11,126 nt of DNA, taken from assembly GCA_919902475.1 (NCBI GenBank), contig CAKKRA010000306.1, positions 1-11,126 of the forward strand, read 5' to 3'. Each line of letters begins with the position of its first letter. Position 1 is the stretch's first letter. The notes beneath the pieces were generated by a model that did not search any database, was not told where the DNA came from, and saw only the letters and a program-made list of their open reading frames with translations. The stretch is from Nitrospiria bacterium (lineage in GTDB: Bacteria; Nitrospirota; CAKKRA01; 9FT-COMBO-42-15). Shown in pieces: positions 7,023 to 11,126 of the stretch. Both the position numbers and the translations under genes were made by a program.

Positions 7023-9459
7023 CAGGCTCTTCCTCCTCCTTCTCTGCAAGGAGGGCAACATCTTTTATCTTGTCTTCCTTATCTAAATCAAAGAGCCTTA
7101 CGCCCTGCGTGTTTCTGCCTATTGTGCGGATGCTCTTGAGCTTTAGCCTGATTACCTTGCCATGCGCTGTTATCATCATAATCTCGTCATCGTCTGACAC
7201 CTGTAGTATGCCGACAACATCGCCGTTTCTTTCTGTTGTCTTGATTGTTATAATCCCCTTGCCGCCCCTTGACTGGAGCCTGTATTCATCGAGCTCTGTC
7301 CTCTTGCCAAAGCCGTTCTCTGCAATTGTCATGATGGTTGAGTTGTCCTTCACTATCTCCATGCCGACAACCTCATTGCCTTTTTGTAAATCAATCCCTC
7401 TTACGCCTCTCGCTGTCCTTCCCATGTCCCTGACATCGTCCTCGTTAAATCTTATGCCGAGCCCTTTTTTTGTGCCAATGAGTATCTCCTTTTTGCCGTC
7501 TGTAAGCCCTGCTGCAACAAGACTGTCTCCTTTGTCAATTGATACAGCAATGATGCCTCCTGCCCTCGGATTGCTGAATGCGGAAAGCGATGTCTTTTTT
7601 ATAACACCCATCTTTGTGCACATCACGACATATCTGCCCTCTTCAAATTTTGAGACAGGGAGTACGGTTGTCAGTTTTTCATCCGTCGAAAGCTGGAGAA
7701 GGTTGATTATCGCCTTTCCCTTTGCCTGCTTTCCAGCCTCTGGCACCTCATATACCTTAAGCCAGTATACCTTGCCGTTGTTTGTGAAGAACAGGAGATA
7801 ATCATGTGTTGATGCAACAAAGAGGTGCTCTACAAAGTCTTCCTCTTTTGTCTCCATGCCTATCATGCCCTTGCCGCCCCTTCTCTGGCTGCGGTACAGT
7901 TTTAATGGATTTCTCTTTATATAGCCTGAGTGGGATATGGTGATTACCATCTCCTCTGATGCAATCATGTCCTCAAGGGTTATCTCCTTTGTCTCAGGCA
8001 CGATCTCTGTCCTTCTCTCATCTCCGTATTTTTCTTTAATCTCTGAAAGCTCTTCTTTTACAAGCTTCTTTACAAGCTTTTCATCTGCAAGCACTGACTT
8101 TAGATATTCAATGATCTTTAATATCTCCTCATACTCATTTATTATGCCCTCCCTTTCAAGGCCAGTGAGCTTTTGCAGTTTCATGTCAAGGATTGCCTGC
8201 GCCTGTATCTGGGTGAGCTTGAACTTCTCCATCAGGCCTGTCCTTGCCTCTTCAGGTGTTTTTGATTTTCTGATCAAGGCAATAACTGCATCAAGATTAT
8301 CAAGCGCGATCTTTAAGCCTTCTAATATGTGCCTTCTCTCTTCTGCCTTTCTTAGGTCAAACCTTGTCCTTCTTATTACAACCTCTTTCCTGTGCTCAAC
8401 AAAATAGTGCAGCGACTCCTTTAGATTCAATACGCGCGGCTGATTATTTACCAAGGCGAGCATTATTACGCCAAAGGTGCTTTGCATGGATGTGTGCTTG
8501 TAGAGCTGGTTTAATACAACGCCTGCTATAGCGCCCTTTTTTAATTCAATAACAATCCTCATGCCCTCTTTGTCTGACTCATCCCTTAAATCCGTTATCC
8601 CTTCTATTTTTTTGTCCCTTACAAGCTCTGCTATCCGCTCTATCAGCCTTGCCTTGTTCACCTGATACGGAAGCTCTGTTACAATAATGCTCTCCTTGTC
8701 ATTCTTTGGATTTATTTCAACGATTGCCCTTGCGCGCATCTGGATTGAGCCGCGGCCTGTATTAAAGGCGTCCTTGATTCCGCCTGTGCCATGGATAAAG
8801 CCTGCTGTTGGAAAGTCTGGTCCCTTTACAACCTTCATCAAATCTGAGATAGCTGCCTTTGGATTGTCCAAAAGCATAATGAGGCCGTCAATAATCTCTG
8901 AAAGATTGTGCGGCGGGATGTTTGTTGCCATGCCGACTGCAATGCCAGATGATCCGTTGATTAAAAGATTCGGGGTTTTTGACGGAAGAACAAGTGGCTC
9001 CTCTGTTGTCTCATCAAAATTTGGGGCAAAGTCTACTGTCTCTTTATCAATATCAGCAAGCATCTCCTCTGCTATCTTTGTAAGCCTTGCCTCTGTGTAT
9101 CTGTATGCAGCAGGAGGGTCGCCGTCAATAGAGCCGAAATTTCCCTGTCCGTCAACCAATGGATAGCGCATATTAAAGTCCTGAACCATCCTGACCAGGG
9201 CATCGTATATTGCTGTATCGCCATGCGGGTGATACTTTTTTATTACCTCGCCGACAACACCAGCAGACTTTGAGTGTTTTTTGTTTGAAAGGAGTCCCTC
9301 GCGGAACATGGCATAGAGGATTCGCCTGTGAACAGGCTTCAGGCCGTCCCTTATATCAGGAAGCGCGCGTCCTACAATTACGCTCATTGCGTAATTGATA
9401 TAAGAGGTCTTCATCTCATCTTCTATGTTTATTATGGTATTTTTTTCTTCAGTTATCAA
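7009..9459 (-). CDS. gyrA: DNA gyrase subunit A
   Basis: 816 residues, within the normal range. GyrA forms the A2B2 gyrase that introduces negative supercoils using ATP bound by GyrB. The breakage-reunion domain opens with SYINYAMSVIVGRALPDIRDGLKPVHRRIL. The catalytic tyrosine is Tyr121 in AAYRYTEARL. The quinolone-determining region reads HPHGDTAIYD, with Thr82 at the Escherichia coli Ser83 position and Asp86 at the Asp87 position. The GyrA box QRRGGKG at residues 525-531 separates gyrase from topoisomerase IV and is intact, followed by the C-terminal beta-pinwheel and an acidic tail (EKEEEEPDEKG). The start is a TTG at 9459 with AAAGGAG about 8 bases upstream; no ATG fits the conserved N-terminus better. 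No gyrB is adjacent; upstream instead lies a toxin-antitoxin-like pair in the same direction. The TPR lipoprotein gene overlaps its end by 14 bases. Confidence 0.98.
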   Translation of the reverse strand: MITEEKNTIINIEDEMKTSYINYAMSVIVGRALPDIRDGLKPVHRRILYAMFREGLLSNKKHSKSAGVVGEVIKKYHPHGDTAIYDALVRMVQDFNMRYPLVDGQGNFGSIDGDPPAAYRYTEARLTKIAEEMLADIDKETVDFAPNFDETTEEPLVLPSKTPNLLINGSSGIAVGMATNIPPHNLSEIIDGLIMLLDNPKAAISDLMKVVKGPDFPTAGFIHGTGGIKDAFNTGRGSIQMRARAIVEINPKNDKESIIVTELPYQVNKARLIERIAELVRDKKIEGITDLRDESDKEGMRIVIELKKGAIAGVVLNQLYKHTSMQSTFGVIMLALVNNQPRVLNLKESLHYFVEHRKEVVIRRTRFDLRKAEERRHILEGLKIALDNLDAVIALIRKSKTPEEARTGLMEKFKLTQIQAQAILDMKLQKLTGLEREGIINEYEEILKIIEYLKSVLADEKLVKKLVKEELSEIKEKYGDERRTEIVPETKEITLEDMIASEEMVITISHSGYIKRNPLKLYRSQRRGGKGMIGMETKEEDFVEHLFVASTHDYLLFFTNNGKVYWLKVYEVPEAGKQAKGKAIINLLQLSTDEKLTTVLPVSKFEEGRYVVMCTKMGVIKKTSLSAFSNPRAGGIIAVSIDKGDSLVAAGLTDGKKEILIGTKKGLGIRFNEDDVRDMGRTARGVRGIDLQKGNEVVGMEIVKDNSTIMTIAENGFGKRTELDEYRLQSRGGKGIITIKTTERNGDVVGILQVSDDDEIMMITAHGKVIRLKLKSIRTIGRNTQGVRLFDLDKEDKIKDVALLAEKEEEEPDEKG

Positions 9460-9461
9460 AA

Positions 9462-9530
9462 CTATCTCCTTTTTTTATAATTTCGCCTGCTCACCGCAAT
9501 GTGTAATCCGTGCCCCCATATTCTGGGCAT
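9462..9530 (-). CDS. Candidate 22-residue leader ORF ahead of gyrA
   Basis: ATG at 9530 is preceded by AAGGAG (9536-9541) with a 5-base spacer, a textbook ribosome site. The frame encodes a basic peptide beginning MPRIWGHGLHIAVSRRN, ending in KKRR and a TAG at 9462-9464. That stop lies inside the gyrA ribosome-binding region, two bases before the gyrA TTG, the arrangement expected of a coupled upstream ORF. A short hairpin (TGCCC with GGGCA) surrounds its start. There is no homology I recognise and it is very short, so it may be chance; it overlaps another tiny frame at 9491-9550. Confidence 0.3.
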   Translation of the reverse strand: MPRIWGHGLHIAVSRRNYKKRR

Positions 9531-9550
9531 CTTCTCTCCTTAGAAGACAT
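9491..9550 (-). pseudogene. Tiny ORF resembling a truncated zinc-ribbon N-terminus
   Basis: From ATG at 9550 the frame reads MSSKERRCPEYGGTDYTLR and stops at 9491-9493. CPEYGGTDYTL looks like the first knuckle of a zinc ribbon (CPECGG type) in which the second Cys codon has become Tyr by one base change, after which the frame ends. No ribosome site precedes it. It could be the residue of a small zinc-finger gene once located between the antitoxin and gyrA, or a chance reading; the resemblance rests on about ten residues. Confidence 0.2.
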
Positions 9551-9577
9551 TATATTATCTATAATTCAATTATCTCT

Positions 9578-9850
9578 TCATGCCGCAACTTCTTTTTCAT
9601 CAAATTTAATTGTTGGAACAGCGATCCTCGGCGCCTTTGAGATCAAATCAGTGTCCTCTATTATTTTAGCTATCCATAGCCCTACATCTGCCTTAACAAC
9701 TTTTTCGCCACACCGTGGACATATTCCTGCTGGCACACCTTCTACAACAATAAGCTTACCTCTAATCCAAAAATCTTGCTTGATGCGTTTCTCCTTCATA
9801 AGAGTATCACATATTTCACATTCCCCATATTCGTATTTTTTCTTCCTCAT
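9578..9850 (-). CDS. YgiT-type zinc-finger protein (MqsA N-domain-like), probable antitoxin
   Basis: 90 residues with two CxxC knuckles: C11-E-I-C14 and C44-P-R-C47, the latter inside VPAGICPRCGEK, the hallmark of YgiT-type zinc-finger proteins. These bind one structural zinc and, as the N-terminal part of MqsA or as stand-alone proteins, neutralise a partner toxin. There is no helix-turn-helix C-terminal domain as in full MqsA, so self-regulation by DNA binding is not evident; the tail (IAKIIEDTDLISKAPRIAVP) is helical then extended. ATG at 9850 follows AGGAGG, which overlaps the TAG stop of the preceding DUF4258 gene, so the two are coupled. Toxin first and antitoxin second is the usual MqsRA-like order. 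Confidence 0.8.
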   Translation of the reverse strand: MRKKKYEYGECEICDTLMKEKRIKQDFWIRGKLIVVEGVPAGICPRCGEKVVKADVGLWIAKIIEDTDLISKAPRIAVPTIKFDEKEVAA

Positions 9851-9859
9851 TCGATCCTC

Positions 9860-10135
9860 CTATAAAGCGTATGTTGTGATAAACAACAGCTTTCCTGTGC
9901 TTTTAATCCTGCAAATAACAGCGACCTCTCTTTCATCTAATGCCTTCCCTACAATTTCGTAACGCGTTCCTCTCGGGTCTTTTGTTAGCTTACGCTGTAT
10001 TTTTCCATTTAAAACAGCTTTCTCTATATCTGCAAAAACCAGGTTATCATTGGCCATTTCTTCAAAGAAATGCGGAATGGTAAATTCATATTCTTGCCCA
10101 ATCACCTTTTTTCTAATCGTGTGGATTGCGGCCAA
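9860..10135 (-). CDS. DUF4258 domain protein, probable MqsR/RelE-like toxin
   Basis: 91 residues from a TTG at 10135, chosen because AAAGGAGAGT (10141-10150 complement) sits 6 bases upstream. An in-frame ATG at 10177 would add 14 residues but lies at the predicted transcription start and has no ribosome site. Seen: IPHFFEEMANDNLVFADIEKAVLNGKI, then KDPRGTRYEIVGKA, and a final strand GKLLFITTYAL, matching the DUF4258 layout of helix, DPRG.RY strand and terminal beta strand. This small fold is routinely encoded next to YgiT-type zinc-finger genes and is presumed to be an RNase-type toxin by similarity to MqsR and RelE; that activity is inferred, not shown. It shares a predicted promoter with the antitoxin gene that overlaps its stop region. 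Confidence 0.75.
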   Translation of the reverse strand: MAAIHTIRKKVIGQEYEFTIPHFFEEMANDNLVFADIEKAVLNGKIQRKLTKDPRGTRYEIVGKALDEREVAVICRIKSTGKLLFITTYAL

Positions 10136-10181
10136 GAATGACTCTCCTTTGCGCTTTGCTGTTTGCAGAAAGAACATGTGT

Positions 10182-10211
10182 ATAATAACACAAACCCGCT
10201 TTATTTGTCAT
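10182..10211 (-). promoter_or_regulatory. Sigma-70-like promoter for the DUF4258-YgiT pair
   Basis: On the minus strand, ATGACA (-35, 10206-10211) is separated by 18 bases from TATTAT (-10, 10182-10187); each differs from consensus at one base. Transcription would begin near 10175, which lies in or after the upstream ATG codon and before the ribosome site of the TTG start at 10135. It is also the nearest convincing promoter upstream of gyrA. Confidence 0.5.
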
Positions 10212-10330
10212 TATCAAAAGGAATATAATTAGAAAATTAAGGGGTGAAAAACGAGCGAAGCGAGGATTGCCCCCCAGCCGTGTCTGCAGTTGGAAAATAT
10301 AGGAAGCGTCTCTGTTGGAAGAAGCGGAGG

Positions 10331-10423
10331 GGAAAACGCCGCGTTGAGCCGCGCGGGGCACGGACACAGCAGGAAACGGTGCGCTGTCTCACCGCGTCGG
10401 CCTCGAACGCGAAGTTAGATTCC
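10331..10423 (-). other. attC recombination site
   Basis: Read on the minus strand: R'' GGAATCTAAC (10423-10414), spacer TT, L'' CGCGTTCGAGGCC (10411-10399), a 48-base central part, L' GGCTCAACGCG (10350-10340), spacer GC, then G10337 followed by flank TTTTCC. L' is the complement of L'' except that L'' has two extra bases (one C, one G), which would be extrahelical in the folded strand, as known for attC sites. The centre folds again (GACACAGC 10363-10370 with GCTGTCTC 10383-10390, 7 of 8 pairs). The length of about 90 bases lies in the attC range. The R' half beyond the G is not canonical because in the integrated state it belongs to the flank. Confidence 0.7.
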
Positions 10424-10703
10424 GTTTCACTTTCCGCCCATCACGGCAAACCAAGCCGCGAGCGCACTGACAACTGAAGCAAGCGCGGAAACTAAAGCGA
10501 CAACCCAGAGTTTGTGTTCTCTGTTAGAGCGCTCTGCTTCTATTAAGCGTCGCTGCAGCTCGAAGTCCGATGCTCGCGGGCGGCTGCCTGAGGCACTTTG
10601 TGTTCTTGGTTCGCCAGTGATATCGACGCCTAAACGTTGGCACCGCTTATCGAGTTCCTCTCCGGTTGGCAGTTTGCTCATTCTTCTACCTATAGGAATC
10701 TAA
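10337..10703 (-). mobile_element. Integron-type gene cassette, 367 bp, one gene plus attC
   Basis: On the minus strand the element starts at TTAGATTCC (crossover between G10704 and T10703), carries one 84-residue gene, and ends with an attC site whose final G is 10337. In a circular cassette G10337 joins TTAGAT to give GTTAGAT, a perfect GTTRRRY core site. Extended to GTTAGATTCC it is the exact 10-base complement of the attC R'' sequence GGAATCTAAC (10423-10414). The cassette is G+C-rich against the AT-rich DNA on its upstream side. No integrase, attI or second clear cassette is in the window, so this may be a lone insertion or the end of an array reaching right. Confidence 0.7.
10427..10681 (-). 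CDS. Cassette-encoded 84-residue single-TM protein
   Basis: The protein has a polar N-terminal part (residues 1-37, with low-complexity TQSASGSRPRAS), a charged helical stretch (38-57, ELQRRLIEAERSNREHK) and one hydrophobic C-terminal segment at about 58-81 rich in Ala, Val and Ser, ending MGGK. This suggests a tail-anchored or small inner-membrane protein with its N-terminus in the cytoplasm; no enzymatic motif is visible. I recall similar short one-TM hypothetical proteins but cannot name a function. ATG at 10681 lies only 22 bases from the cassette border, with a weak AGG-type ribosome site, and the TGA stop is 4 bases from the attC R'' sequence, the tight packing normal for cassette genes. 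Its G+C content is higher than that of gyrA and the gcv genes. Expression probably relies on an outside promoter such as the candidate at 10727-10756. Confidence 0.75.
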   Translation of the reverse strand: MSKLPTGEELDKRCQRLGVDITGEPRTQSASGSRPRASDFELQRRLIEAERSNREHKLWVVALVSALASVVSALAAWFAVMGGK

Positions 10704-10704
10704 C
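10695..10704 (-). other. 5' cassette border with core site GTTAGAT
   Basis: The minus strand reads GTTAGATTCC, a match to the integron core consensus GTTRRRY plus three bases. It is the exact inverted copy of GGAATCTAAC at 10414-10423, on the other side of the 84-residue gene. It marks the boundary between AT-rich flank and G+C-rich cassette. Confidence 0.65.
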
Positions 10705-10726
10705 TATATTTTTAACAAGTTTTCTC

Positions 10727-10756
10727 TATATAATCAAAAGATAAAGCGTAAGTCAA
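10727..10756 (-). promoter_or_regulatory. Candidate promoter reading into the cassette
   Basis: On the minus strand TTGACT (10751-10756, one mismatch to TTGACA), an 18-base spacer, then TATATA (10727-10732, four of six matches). Transcription would start near 10720, about 15 bases before the cassette border, placing it like an external cassette promoter. The surrounding DNA is very AT-rich, so chance matches are likely. Confidence 0.35.
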
Positions 10757-10791
10757 CCAAAAACAACATTTTCCTGGACATATAAAGATAT

Positions 10792-10816
10792 AAAAAAAAT
10801 AATTCTAACCTGTTAG
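10792..10816 (-). terminator. Weak terminator-like hairpin with T-run
   Basis: Minus strand: CTAAC-AG-GTTAG (10816-10805), effectively a 4-bp stem with a 4-base loop, followed after a few bases by a run of eight T (10799-10792). It lies in the otherwise featureless AT-rich gap 10705-10898 and could end transcription of the gene at the right edge. The stem is A+T-rich and short, so the call is weak. Confidence 0.3.
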
Positions 10817-10898
10817 CACCACAATTTGAGTGATAATAAGAAAATAGGATAAGTCTTCATGCTAAATATTCCTGCTGCTTTGTTATGCGTTTCACGGC

Positions 10899-11126
10899 TC
10901 ACTCTCGGCTCCCTTTCATAAGCTTTATAACGCCAACTATCAGATAAGCAATTCCCAAAAGCAGAACAGGAATGGCTTTTTCATTGAAAAGGACAAAGGA
11001 GCTGAAAAATAGTCCAATTGCTAAATAGACAACCCCCTCCTTTGTTTTGCCGGAGACTCTGTATAGCCAATCTGATGTTCTCGGAAACCATTCGGATTCT
11101 TTAAGCTTATGCTCCGTCTTCCTTGA
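10899..11126 (-). CDS. Small two-TM membrane protein (5' truncated by window)
   Basis: An open frame of 75 codons enters from the right edge and ends with TGA at 10899-10901; the only ATG in it is seven codons from the end, so the start lies outside. The visible part is charged at first (KTEHKLKESEWFPRTSDWLYR), then has two hydrophobic segments, VVYLAIGLFFSSFVLF and AIPVLLLGIAYLIVGVIKLM, separated by a short NEK turn, ending KGSRE. This is the profile of a small integral inner-membrane protein with a two-helix hairpin and both ends probably cytoplasmic. I recognise no family. Orientation matches the neighbouring cassette gene, and GCATAAC begins 11 bases after the stop, faintly like a degenerate attC R'' core, so it might itself be an old cassette gene. 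Confidence 0.65.
   Translation of the reverse strand, partial: SRKTEHKLKESEWFPRTSDWLYRVSGKTKEGVVYLAIGLFFSSFVLFNEKAIPVLLLGIAYLIVGVIKLMKGSRE

Noticed and set aside
7070..7801. Long plus-strand ORF opposite gyrA (and similar ones at 7937-8407 and 8687-9166)
   Set aside because: These are antisense shadows of gyrA, rich in Ser/Pro from complementary codons, with no recognisable domains.
9549..9554. TATAAT-like -10 box just upstream of gyrA
   Set aside because: The box is perfect on the minus strand, but no -35 hexamer lies at 16-18 bases and the region is AT-rich, so I do not call a promoter from it.
10255..10261. GCGAAGC mini-hairpin near the toxin promoter
   Set aside because: The heptamer can form a very stable DNA hairpin, but one 7-base copy has no context supporting a role.
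10289..10320. Two GTTGGAA copies 25 bases apart, considered as additional integron core sites
   Set aside because: They miss the final pyrimidine of GTTRRRY, and no pairing L arms surround them.
10113..10367. 84-codon minus-strand ORF (beginning MSVPRAAQ)
   Set aside because: It runs in another frame across the attC arm, the toxin promoter and the toxin gene start, with no ribosome site or domain; the attC structure and the DUF4258 gene explain the DNA better.
1..11126. CRISPR array, tRNA or rRNA genes
   Set aside because: No regularly spaced direct repeats and no tRNA or rRNA signature were found on reading both strands.

Overview
The window looks like bacterial chromosome from a Gram-negative, moderately AT-rich organism. 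Support comes from a split two-subunit glycine decarboxylase (gcvPA and gcvPB), a gyrA that opens at TTG, a TPR lipoprotein and an integron-type gene cassette. This fits an environmental lineage such as Nitrospirota, Desulfobacterota or a relative, but the lineage is an inference from gene style only.

Layout from left to right. Positions 1-2012 (+) hold the C-terminal two thirds of a GH94 phosphorylase-type protein, possibly the end of a cyclic beta-1,2-glucan synthase. Its third codon positions are far more G+C-rich than those of the genes that follow, so it is either transferred DNA or an assembly joint. Positions 2147-9459 (-) carry a co-directional block read right to left: gyrA, a 264-residue TPR lipoprotein, gcvT, gcvPA and gcvPB. 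gyrA and the lipoprotein gene overlap by 14 bases. gcvT and gcvPA are 1 base apart. A 113-base gap holding a palindromic repeat separates gcvPA from gcvPB. The H protein gene is absent, although it usually lies beside gcvT. Positions 9578-10135 (-) carry a toxin-antitoxin-like pair, a DUF4258 protein followed by a YgiT-type zinc-finger protein, just upstream of gyrA. The leader between the pair and gyrA holds two overlapping tiny ORFs.

Positions 10337-10703 form what reads as one integrated integron gene cassette. It contains an 84-residue one-TM protein gene, followed by a foldable attC site. The attC R'' core is the exact 10-base complement of the sequence at the cassette's 5' border. No integrase gene lies in the window. 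The right edge (10899-11126, -) holds the C-terminal part of a small two-TM protein.

Functionally, the gcv genes supply three of the four glycine cleavage polypeptides (T, P1, P2), and GyrA needs GyrB from elsewhere. The region from 9460 to the right edge is accessory DNA placed upstream of the housekeeping gyrA and probably affects its transcription.
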